Assembly: GCA_937911045.1 (NCBI GenBank)
Contig: CALEPX010000011.1
Location: 1 to 40,250 of the forward strand
Length of the DNA stretch: 40,250 nucleotides
Source: an uncultured Fretibacterium sp.
GTDB taxonomy: Bacteria > Synergistota > Synergistia > Synergistales > Aminobacteriaceae
Reading direction: 5' to 3'
Below, one piece after another: positions 33,714 through 40,250 of this stretch (positions are counted from its first letter, which is position 1; each line of letters opens with the position of its first letter). Below the pieces are notes generated by a model, which had not been told where the DNA came from, made no database searches, and was given only the letters and a program-made list of their open reading frames with translations. The position numbers and the translations under genes were made by a program.

Positions 33714-34931
33714 TTATTTCGGAGTTTTTCTTCGGCTGATTGGCAATTCGTCCGGAGTTTCTTCTGACCAGAGCGTGTAGAAACCGAAATCGTCAACGTC
33801 ATCGAGTTTTGCGCCCATGAAATCCAGAATCACGTTCCCGATTTGGCGAATTTGCCGCAATTTTTGTTTCGAGATTCCGGAGAAATCCAGCGTGTCAAGC
33901 ATTGGCTCGTAACTACCGGCGTAAGTTATTTCCGTGCGTTTCTGACCCGGTGCGTGAACGTAAACCGGCGCGATTGAGATTCGAGTTAGTCTTGTGAATC
34001 CGGAATCATTTTTCTCAAATTCGGCGGCTAAAATACAAGTTCGTTCTCGCGGCAGAGTGCGCTGGAATGAGACGAAATTCCCAAGTGACCAAGCTACGGA
34101 TTTGAAATTCCCTGCATCATCTGAGATTATTTCGACAGGCTGCAGAACGTGCGGATGAGTTCCGATTATCAAGTTCGCTCCGGATTTGAAAGCAATTTCC
34201 GCTGTGTGTTTCTGGTGAGTGTTGGGTTTGTAGTGATATTCGTAGCCCCAGTGAAAGCACGCTGTGATAATATCCGCGCTGAAATTCTTGGCTGAGATTA
34301 TGCTGCTTTGAATCACGTCATCGGAAATTACGTTGAGTTTCACGTCTGAGCTTTCGGGATAATTTCTCGGGAAGATATTGCTGCCGTAAGTGTAGTTTAT
34401 GAACGCGAGTTTGAAGCCGTCATGTTCGAGAATTGCAACGTCTCTTGAAGTTTGTGAGTTTTCGAGTTTCAAGCCCAGCCACGGAATATCGCACGAATCA
34501 AGAATTTCGGTCGTACGTTTTGCGCCGTCAGAACCTTTGTCGAAAATGTGATTATTCGCGAGAGTCAGAAAATCGAAATCCAGATCTTTCAGAGTATCTG
34601 CGAGTGAATCCGGAGTGTTGAACATTGGGTAGCCCGTGTAGAATAATTTCTTGCCGTTCTGAATTGTTCCTGCGAAAGTTGTTTCGAGATTGCCGATTAA
34701 AAACGCGTTCTCGATTAGCGGACGAATGCGCCTGAATTGCGGTGAAAAATCCCAGGTATCTTTGCGTTTTGCTGCGTCGAGTTGCTGCTGATGCGCCATA
34801 ATATCCCCGACGAATAGCAGCCTGATTCGTGAAATTTCGGATTGAGCTTGAATTTGAGCCTGAGATTGCGTGTGAAAGATTGCGAGTAATAATACGATTG
34901 CGAAAATTATTATATTACTCTTGTTAAGCAT
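33714..34931 (-). CDS. CapA-family (PGA_cap) metallophosphoesterase-like protein
   Basis: A CapA/PgsA-like protein of the calcineurin-like fold, of the family linked to poly-gamma-glutamate or capsule anchoring. It has 405 residues from ATG 34931: a signal or membrane segment (about 4-20), then LLFVGDIMAHQ, IGNLETTF, LANNHIFDKG, GTHPHVLQPVE, all conserved in the family (metal-ligand D, N, H). The open frame extends 56 codons further inside the epimerase gene, but those lack a start signal; ATG 34931 overlaps the epimerase stop by 8 nt, indicating coupling. It follows wecA and wecB, so a role in surface polymer assembly is likely. Confidence 0.85.
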   Translation of the reverse strand: MLNKSNIIIFAIVLLLAIFHTQSQAQIQAQSEISRIRLLFVGDIMAHQQQLDAAKRKDTWDFSPQFRRIRPLIENAFLIGNLETTFAGTIQNGKKLFYTGYPMFNTPDSLADTLKDLDFDFLTLANNHIFDKGSDGAKRTTEILDSCDIPWLGLKLENSQTSRDVAILEHDGFKLAFINYTYGSNIFPRNYPESSDVKLNVISDDVIQSSIISAKNFSADIITACFHWGYEYHYKPNTHQKHTAEIAFKSGANLIIGTHPHVLQPVEIISDDAGNFKSVAWSLGNFVSFQRTLPRERTCILAAEFEKNDSGFTRLTRISIAPVYVHAPGQKRTEITYAGSYEPMLDTLDFSGISKQKLRQIRQIGNVILDFMGAKLDDVDDFGFYTLWSEETPDELPISRRKTPK

Positions 34932-36042
34932 GATAGTTTTCCAGAACTGAGAGAATTTTCTGAGATGCTGTGCCGTTGCCGAAAGGTTTTGTGTTTTTGC
35001 TGAGGATTTTTTGCAGGAATGCTTCGTTGTTGAGAATCTCGAGAGTAGTTTCGCGTATGATTCTGCGATTTGTTCCGACGAGAACACCCGTGCCATGATC
35101 GATTGCTTCTGGTCTTTCGGATAGAGTGCGCATGATTAGAACCGGTTTATCGATTGCGCTTGCTTCTTCCTGAACTCCGCCGCTGTCACTGAGAATGAAT
35201 TTGCACTTGCTCATTGCGAACGTGAAATCCGGATAATTCAGAGGCTCTGTGAAAATTACGTTTGCGAGATTATCGTGTAATTCGGATTTTATGACGTCAC
35301 GCACGAGCGGATTTTTGTGCAACGGTATCAGAAATTTCACGTCGGGTCTTGCTGCAAGAATATCACGAACAGCCGCGCAAATTTCCAGCAGAGGTTCTCC
35401 CCATGATTCGCGCCGATGAGCTGTCATTAAAACGAATGGCTGATTGTCGAGTTCGCGCATAAATTCCGGCGTGTTGTGATTCAGCTTCAGGATTTTCAGG
35501 ATCTCGAATAATGCGTCGATTACGGTGTTGCCGGTCACGAAAATTTTCTCGGGATTGACGTTTTCGTTGCGTAAATTCTCTGCTGCATTCTCAGTCGGGG
35601 CGAAAAATATCTCGGAAATTCTGTCGGTTAATACGCGATTCATTTCTTCGGGGAACGGCAGATACTTGTCATGACTTCGCAGACCTGCTTCGACGTGAGC
35701 GACTGGAATTTTTCGGTAGAATGCTGCGAGTGATGCTGCGAAAGTTGTTGATGTGTCGCCGTGTACGAGGACGAAATCGTGGCGTTCAGTGTCGAGATAA
35801 TCGCCGGTTTTTGCGAGAACGCTTGACGTTATGTGATCGAGAGATTGCGCGGTTCGCATGATATTCAGGTTGAAATCCGGAGCAATGCCGAAATCTTCAA
35901 GAGCCTGCTTTAACATGTCCGTATGCTGTCCCGTCGCGAGAACTTTTGTTGTGAACGAAGCCGAATTTTTCAGGGCGCGAATCACCGGAGCCATTTTGAT
36001 AGCTTCAGGACGAGTGCCGATTACGCATAATACTTTTCTCAT
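34924..36042 (-). CDS. wecB: UDP-N-acetylglucosamine 2-epimerase (non-hydrolysing)
   Basis: Converts UDP-GlcNAc to UDP-ManNAc for surface polysaccharides. 372 residues with the family motifs: VIGTRPEAIKMAPV (7-20), GDTST (about 94-98), HVEAGLRSHDK (about 114-124), PFPEEMNRVLTD (about 128-139), TGNTVIDAL, TAHRRESWGEPL and DSGGVQEEA (about 287-295). GAGGG before the ATG lies at the end of wecA, 8 bp away, so it is translationally coupled with wecA and then with the CapA-like gene. Confidence 0.97.
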   Translation of the reverse strand: MRKVLCVIGTRPEAIKMAPVIRALKNSASFTTKVLATGQHTDMLKQALEDFGIAPDFNLNIMRTAQSLDHITSSVLAKTGDYLDTERHDFVLVHGDTSTTFAASLAAFYRKIPVAHVEAGLRSHDKYLPFPEEMNRVLTDRISEIFFAPTENAAENLRNENVNPEKIFVTGNTVIDALFEILKILKLNHNTPEFMRELDNQPFVLMTAHRRESWGEPLLEICAAVRDILAARPDVKFLIPLHKNPLVRDVIKSELHDNLANVIFTEPLNYPDFTFAMSKCKFILSDSGGVQEEASAIDKPVLIMRTLSERPEAIDHGTGVLVGTNRRIIRETTLEILNNEAFLQKILSKNTKPFGNGTASQKILSVLENYHA

Positions 36043-36050
36043 GATAATAT

Positions 36051-36944
36051 TTACCCTCGCGAAATTAATCTCGAAAACACAGCCAATCCCGCAGCCAAGA
36101 TTAATCCCTGTAGCGTAACCAGAATTGTCACGGTTAATATATTCGAGCCGGTGAGATTGAGCAGTATGTGATGCAAATGTTTTTTGTCCGGATAGAACGG
36201 TGATTTGCCGGATAAAATTCTTCGTGAAAAAGCTATCATAGTATCGAGAACCGGAACTCCGCCGAATAACAGGAATAATAACACTATTTCATGAAGCGCG
36301 ATATTTTTTGACGCCGGCATTGCTATCACGATGAAATGTGACGCGAATAGATAACCCAGCAACGTGCTGCCACCGTCTCCGAGAAACGTCCATGCTGCCG
36401 GAAAATTCCAGCACAAAACTCCGAACGCCATCGCTCCCATGTAAACGCCCGAATACGATTTACCCAGAAAAAATAAAGCTGCCGATGATGCCATGAAAAT
36501 CGATATGCAAAGACCGTTCATGCCGTCAATCAGGTTATACGCACTCGTCACGCCCGCGAGCCAGATAATCGCTAGAATTGCTAATACCGGATTCAGTTCT
36601 AACGGTAACACGACTAAAGCAGCCGAGAACAAATGCAGGATTAATCTTGGGAACGGACTGAGCGAACACATGTCATCGAGATAGCCGCAGAGAAATATTA
36701 TCGTTGCTCCTGTTGCTATGAATTTCATTGCGGGTAATTCTTCGGACATGAACAGAGCCATGAGCATATAGCCCACCCAGAGGCCAAGTCCTGCACCCCT
36801 GGGTGTATTTTGCGTGTGAATTTTCCGTGCGTCGGGAATATCCAGAATCCCGAAAATTGACGCGAGCTTAATCGAAACCGGCGCGGTCAATCCTCCCCAG
36901 AAAAATCCCACAATGACAAACAAAAATAATTTTACATCAAGCAT
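36051..36944 (-). CDS. wecA: MraY/WecA-like undecaprenyl-phosphate sugar-1-phosphate transferase
   Basis: Polytopic membrane enzyme starting a lipid-linked surface polymer by moving GlcNAc-1-P to undecaprenyl phosphate. It has 297 residues with about nine to ten hydrophobic segments. Conserved cytoplasmic motifs are DIPDARKIHTQNTPRGAGL (35-53), GYLDDMCSLS (87-96) with the Asp pair, NLIDGMNGL and FLGDGGSTLLG. The KIHTQNTPRGAG loop fits WecA/TagO more than MraY. It heads the three-gene run. No ribosome site is obvious before its ATG. A hairpin at 36963-37003 precedes it. Confidence 0.93.
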   Translation of the reverse strand: MLDVKLFLFVIVGFFWGGLTAPVSIKLASIFGILDIPDARKIHTQNTPRGAGLGLWVGYMLMALFMSEELPAMKFIATGATIIFLCGYLDDMCSLSPFPRLILHLFSAALVVLPLELNPVLAILAIIWLAGVTSAYNLIDGMNGLCISIFMASSAALFFLGKSYSGVYMGAMAFGVLCWNFPAAWTFLGDGGSTLLGYLFASHFIVIAMPASKNIALHEIVLLFLLFGGVPVLDTMIAFSRRILSGKSPFYPDKKHLHHILLNLTGSNILTVTILVTLQGLILAAGLAVFSRLISRG

Positions 36945-36962
36945 TTTTAATAATTAGAAACT

Positions 36963-37003
36963 AGGAAGCAAAGCATGAATAAAAATTTTGCATTTTACTT
37001 CCT
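36963..37003 (-). terminator. hairpin between the RpiB-Upp gene and wecA
   Basis: A stem of six bases (36963-36968 with 36998-37003) continues inward through a bulge. Read on the minus strand it is followed by a T/A-rich stretch rather than a clean T-run. It lies 20 bp after the fusion gene's stop. Weak terminator or processing site. Confidence 0.4.
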
Positions 37004-37022
37004 AACTCCTATTTCCTAATTC

Positions 37023-38117
37023 CTACTTTGTTCCAAAGAGTCTGTCTCCGGCATCACCAAGTCCGGGAACTATGTAGCCGTGATCGTTAAGATGTGAGTC
37101 AAGAGCCGCGATAAAGATCGAAGCGTCCGGGTGATCCGTATGAACTTTTTCAATTCCATCGGGAGCCGCGATTAAACACACGAGAGAAATTTTTCTTCCG
37201 CCGCGTTTCTTGATGAGGCTGATAGCCGCGCTTGCGCTTCCGCCTGTTGCCAGCATAGGGTCAAGAACAAAAATCTCGCGCTCTTCAATGTCAAACGGCA
37301 GCTTGCAATAGTATTCGACAGGTTCGAGAGTCTTCGGGTCGCGGTAGAGTCCAATATGTCCGACCTTTGCATTAGGAACGACTTGTAAGATTCCGTCAAC
37401 CATTCCTAAACCTGCGCGAAGCACCGGGACGATAGCGAGTTTCTTGCCCTCGATTGTCTTAACGGTTGTCTTCTCGATGGGTGTTTGAACTTCTTTGTCA
37501 GTTAATGGCAAGTTGCGTGTGATTTCATAGACCATGAGTCCGGCGATCTCTTGCAGGAGTTCACGGAATTGTTTCACGCTTGTGTTAATGTCGCGAATGA
37601 TTCCGACTTTGTGCTGAACTAACGGGTGATTAAACACGACGACCCGGCCGCCGCCTTGATGAATAATATTGAGCGTGGATTTTTCGGCCTGCGCGATTTT
37701 GTTAATGCGTCTTAAATGTCGTCCGCCCTCAAATGGAGTCGAGAGCCACGTTTCTAAAATTGCCGGCACGTCTTCGGGCTTGACTATCTTGCCTCCTAAC
37801 GCGAGAACGTTGGCGTTGTTATGAGCTTTCGCCATTCTAGCTTGCTCTGGTGTGCAACACGGAACGGCACGAACTCCGGGAACTTTGTTAGCGGCGATTG
37901 AGATCCCGAATCCTGTTCCGCATAATAAGATCCCTGCTTCGGCTTCTTCGTTAAGGATAGCTCCTCCGACTTTGAAGGCGGGATTTGTATAATCATCTTC
38001 GGCGTTGAGTTCGTAAGCTCCCATGTCGAGAATTTCAATTTCTTTTGAGCGCAAAAAATTAACAACTGCGTCTTTCAGGATATATCCAGCGTGGTCGCAG
38101 CCTAATGCAATTTTCAT
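37023..38117 (-). CDS. RpiB-Upp fusion: ribose-5-phosphate isomerase B + uracil phosphoribosyltransferase
   Basis: One frame of 364 residues joins two enzymes. Residues 1-150 are RpiB: ALGCDHAG (4-11), CGTGFGISIAANK with C66, and H99 in KAHNN; these match the catalytic Cys66 and His99 of E. coli RpiB. Residues about 157-364 are Upp: HPLVQHKVGIIRD, PVLRAGLGM, GLYRDPKTLEPVEYY and the PRPP loop LDPMLATGGS (285-294). Both active sites look intact and both halves have near-full length, so it is a true bifunctional protein, not a frameshift. ATG 38117 follows AAAAGGAG by about 11 nt. RpiB feeds ribose-5-P toward PRPP, the Upp co-substrate, so the link between pentose phosphate and pyrimidine salvage is plausible. 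Confidence 0.95.
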   Translation of the reverse strand: MKIALGCDHAGYILKDAVVNFLRSKEIEILDMGAYELNAEDDYTNPAFKVGGAILNEEAEAGILLCGTGFGISIAANKVPGVRAVPCCTPEQARMAKAHNNANVLALGGKIVKPEDVPAILETWLSTPFEGGRHLRRINKIAQAEKSTLNIIHQGGGRVVVFNHPLVQHKVGIIRDINTSVKQFRELLQEIAGLMVYEITRNLPLTDKEVQTPIEKTTVKTIEGKKLAIVPVLRAGLGMVDGILQVVPNAKVGHIGLYRDPKTLEPVEYYCKLPFDIEEREIFVLDPMLATGGSASAAISLIKKRGGRKISLVCLIAAPDGIEKVHTDHPDASIFIAALDSHLNDHGYIVPGLGDAGDRLFGTK

Positions 38118-38158
38118 CTTAAGCAAAACTCCTTTTCATCATGGAAAAATTTTTCAAT

Positions 38159-38187
38159 ATTATAGCAAGCCGTTTAGATTATCGAAA
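38159..38187 (-). promoter_or_regulatory. candidate promoter of the RpiB-Upp gene
   Basis: On the minus strand TATAAT (38159-38164) stands 17 bp from a weak TTTCGA (-35, 38182-38187). It is 42 bp before the start codon. Only the -10 is a good match. Confidence 0.45.
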
Positions 38188-38191
38188 AGCC

Positions 38192-38228
38192 AGCCGAGAC
38201 TCGGGCGAACGGGTGGGGAGTCGCGGCT
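38192..38228. other. GC-rich stem-loop upstream of the RpiB-Upp promoter
   Basis: An 11-bp stem with one mismatch (38192-38202 with 38218-38228) has a G-rich 15-nt loop. It lies in the 279-bp gap between the symporter stop and the RpiB-Upp start, beyond the symporter's own terminator. On the minus strand it is followed by GGCTTTTCG, a poor terminator tail. No known riboswitch was recognised. The gap also holds the short repeat ATTCAAAATCGA (38242-38253, again near 38297-38308). Confidence 0.55.
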
Positions 38229-38314
38229 GAAGACTCAGCGATTCAAAATCGAATTTCTAATTTTTTAACTTGCCTCGTGAGATTTGATGATGTCTATTCA
38301 AAATCGAGATTTTT

Positions 38315-38370
38315 GTAGTTGTAAATGTAGTTGTAAAAATGCCGGTCTCCCACGTGAGGAAACCGACATG
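38315..38370 (-). terminator. terminator after the symporter gene, with tandem 12-mer tail
   Basis: On the minus strand a 12-bp stem with G-T pairs and a CACGTG-like loop is followed by TTTTT and then a doubled ACAACTACATTT-like 12-mer. It begins 26 bp after the stop. The tail nearly matches that of the dnaG terminator at 3054-3080. Confidence 0.78.
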
Positions 38371-38395
38371 GAATATTATAGCAAAAATTTTTTTC

Positions 38396-39643
38396 TTAGT
38401 TCGTGAGTGTCTCGCCTTCGCTCGAAGCTACCACTGCGCAGACGGCTGTATCGCCTACAACGTTAAGGCATGTCCTCGCCGCGTCAAGAATTACATCTAT
38501 TCCCGCAACAAGCGCGATGCCTTCAATGGGAAGTCCGACGCTCGTCAAGACCATCGTCAACATTATTAAGCCTGCGCCGGGGACTCCTGCTGTTCCGATT
38601 GACGCAAGAGTCGCAGTCGCTACGATTCCTATTTGCATGTTGAGAGTCAATGGCACGTTGAAAGCCTGAGCAACGAACAGCGCACACACTCCCTGATATA
38701 ACGCTGTGCCGTCCATGTTGATAGTCGCTCCCAATGGAAGGACAAACGAACTCACGCCTTCGGAGATCCCGAGATTCTCGCGGACGTTAGATAATGTTAT
38801 CGGAAGAGTCCCGGAGCTTGAACGAGTTACAAAAGCCGTTAAGCCAGCTTCGCGGACTCCTCTGAAGTACCAGAACGGTGAACGCTTACAGAACACCAGA
38901 ATCATCATAGAGTAAACTAAAACAGCGTGAATGATGCAGCCCACGTACACAGCTCCTATAACTTTTGCGAACGGTGCAAGGATAGCAACTCCGAATTTTG
39001 CGGCAGTCCCGGCTATCAGTGCAAAGACTCCGTAAGGTGCAAAGCCCATTACAATATGCACGACTTTATACATGACTTCAGAAACGTCTTCAAAGAAATC
39101 TGAAATTTTCTTGCCGCGTTCTCCTGCCAATATGCACGCAACGCCGAAGAACAAAGCAAACACTATAATTTGAAGCATGTTAGCATTCACCATTGAAGCT
39201 ACAGGGTTGCTTGGGAAAATATCTAAAATAACGTCTGCGATCGGTTTGCCTTCGCGTGCCGTTGCGCTGAGTCCTCCGGGAATGTTCATTCCGATACCAG
39301 GCTGGAAAAGATTTCCGCACGCAAGACCGAGAACAATAGCTACAGCCGTCGTTATGAGATAAAGCGCAAGTGTTTTGATTCCTATGCGTCCCAGTTTGCG
39401 AACGTCTCCGACCGAAGCCGCACCGGCAACTAACGAAGCAAAAACCAACGGAACTATTAACATCATCAGCAAACGAAGGAAAATTTTCCCGATTAAATCA
39501 ATGGTCGGCATTATGTAAGTGCTCAACGCTGGCGACGAAGGAATGACAGGCCCGACAGCGAAGCCGAAAATCGTTCCGATGACAAAACCGATTGAAATTT
39601 TCAATAACAATGAAGGGCGCTTGTTTAGTCGTATCTGTTGCAT
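38396..39643 (-). CDS. dicarboxylate/amino acid:cation symporter (DAACS; GltP/DctA family)
   Basis: Sodium- or proton-coupled uptake of glutamate, aspartate or C4-dicarboxylates. The 415 residues have the typical eight membrane helices plus hairpins: the Ser-rich HP1 tip TRSSSGTLP (about 272-280), the cation-binding NMDGTALYQG (about 310-319), and the HP2 region GTAGVPGAG (about 354-362). Substrate is not fixed by eye: the serine-rich tip is general, and helix 8 residues (VLTSVGLPIEGIALVAGIDVILDAARTCLN) fit amino-acid transporters with R and D positions. A single gene with a terminator and an AAGGAG about 9 nt before the ATG. Fits an amino-acid-fermenting lifestyle. Confidence 0.95.
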   Translation of the reverse strand: MQQIRLNKRPSLLLKISIGFVIGTIFGFAVGPVIPSSPALSTYIMPTIDLIGKIFLRLLMMLIVPLVFASLVAGAASVGDVRKLGRIGIKTLALYLITTAVAIVLGLACGNLFQPGIGMNIPGGLSATAREGKPIADVILDIFPSNPVASMVNANMLQIIVFALFFGVACILAGERGKKISDFFEDVSEVMYKVVHIVMGFAPYGVFALIAGTAAKFGVAILAPFAKVIGAVYVGCIIHAVLVYSMMILVFCKRSPFWYFRGVREAGLTAFVTRSSSGTLPITLSNVRENLGISEGVSSFVLPLGATINMDGTALYQGVCALFVAQAFNVPLTLNMQIGIVATATLASIGTAGVPGAGLIMLTMVLTSVGLPIEGIALVAGIDVILDAARTCLNVVGDTAVCAVVASSEGETLTN

Positions 39644-39674
39644 AAAAAATTCAACTCCTTAATAAATTTTTGTA

Positions 39675-40250
39675 CTATTGTACTTTCTGATAAGTCATGC
39701 TGAAGTTGTTCGAGTCCGTCAAAATTAAATTTCTTCCGGCCGCATCAACTTGAACAGTATTTCTGAACGGTTCGCCGGTGCTCTTCATGCCGTTTAAGAC
39801 ATTCCCCTGACGCTGGAAAGTTCCCATCTCCGCAGGCTGGCCATTAAGCCATATATAATAACTATTCCCTTGAAACTGAAGGACAAGCTGCTGACCGTTC
39901 ATATAAGTTTGCCATACGCCTTCGATATTAGCTTCAGGTTTTGTCCCGGGGAATGTAGGGAATCCTTTAGGCGCGTTCGGCGTGCTTGGTGCTGTGTTCG
40001 TTGGGAATGTTGGCTTTGAATTTGTCGGCGCAGGAGCTTTGAACAATGGAGCTTGAATCTTTGGAGCTTTCGGGGCGTCGTCCATCTCCGTGAAGACTCC
40101 AGCGTTTTCGCCCATTCCGTTAGGGCCGCTCGTGAACGTCATGACTAGAGTTTCGTTATCGGGATTATAAGCGCAGTAAATGACGTCTCTGTTTCCGTCA
40201 AGAGTCTTAATTGCGATTCTGTTGTCAGAGATTATATAAGTCCCGAGTGC
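39675..40250 (-). CDS. protein with two lipocalin-like repeats, N-terminus outside the window
   Basis: The frame is open from the window edge at 40250 to the TAG at 39675, so at least 191 residues are present; ATG 40142 is internal, not the start. A C-terminal domain of about 80 residues (GVWQTYMNGQQLVLQFQGN, YIWLNGQPAEMGTF, LILTDSNNFSMTYQKV) is an eight-strand-like small beta-barrel pattern. The part before the linker (GTYIISDNRIAIKTLDGN, YCAYNPDNETLVMTFTSG) matches the second half of that domain, so two copies are likely, joined by a Pro/Ala/Lys/Thr linker (about 55-110). Function unknown; probably exported, but the N-terminus is not visible. Confidence 0.72.
   Translation of the reverse strand, partial: ALGTYIISDNRIAIKTLDGNRDVIYCAYNPDNETLVMTFTSGPNGMGENAGVFTEMDDAPKAPKIQAPLFKAPAPTNSKPTFPTNTAPSTPNAPKGFPTFPGTKPEANIEGVWQTYMNGQQLVLQFQGNSYYIWLNGQPAEMGTFQRQGNVLNGMKSTGEPFRNTVQVDAAGRNLILTDSNNFSMTYQKVQ

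Noticed and set aside
34932..35096. Long N-terminal extension of the CapA-like protein
   Set aside because: It would overlap the epimerase gene by 173 nt in another frame, with no start signal; ATG 34931 gives the signal peptide.

Overview
The window looks like a chromosomal segment of an anaerobic, amino-acid-fermenting diderm bacterium, most plausibly a Synergistota (Synergistaceae-like) lineage. This is inferred from gene content, not from a database search. The support is an outer-membrane LPS-transport pair (LptC and a short LptD) beside strong Shine-Dalgarno sites and frequent TTG/GTG starts, an RpiB-Upp fusion, phosphate butyryltransferase beside a class IV aminotransferase, a dicarboxylate/amino-acid symporter, and moderate-to-low GC.

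Layout. 1-65 is a GC-rich fragment resembling an ABC-exporter or Mur-ligase P-loop, fused in frame to a 5'-truncated ApbE flavin transferase (66-797); this looks like a recombination or assembly junction. 801-1917 (minus) holds two tandem paralogous exported coiled-coil proteins, followed by a DUF4365-like protein (1956-2891) and DNA primase (3172-4887). 5009-15689 (plus) is an envelope block: an LmeA/DUF2993 protein, a DUF4153 membrane protein, a LysM-M23 peptidase, CTP synthase, two exported proteins of unknown function, LptC and LptA/LptD. 15779-18353 (plus) carries a class IV aminotransferase, phosphate butyryltransferase and an exported Pro/Ala/Lys-repeat protein.

18428-23495 (minus) is a two-gene restriction-modification-like defence cassette: an Eco57I-type N6-adenine methyltransferase, then a 1061-residue protein with a GIY-YIG/T5orf172-like N-terminus, a superfamily 2 helicase and a degenerate methyltransferase-like tail. 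23554-27412 holds an iron-containing alcohol dehydrogenase and two tandem exported alpha/beta hydrolases with a Cys nucleophile, divergent from a MerR regulator that appears to start at CTG. A promoter with a 19-bp spacer, typical of MerR targets, lies before the downstream hydrolase. 27470-29700 has argininosuccinate lyase, tRNA-Ala(CGC) and a nitroreductase.

29816-32968 (minus) pairs a short cobalamin-dependent methionine synthase with an orphan phage-type ATPase; a DtxR/MntR regulator is divergent from it. 33714-36944 (minus) is a cell-surface polysaccharide set (WecA/MraY-like transferase, UDP-GlcNAc 2-epimerase, CapA-like protein). 37023-40250 (minus) holds the RpiB-Upp fusion, a cation:dicarboxylate/glutamate symporter, and an edge-truncated protein with two lipocalin-like repeats. 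No rRNA, CRISPR array, insertion sequence or intact prophage was seen, and no stretch over 300 bases lacks a gene.
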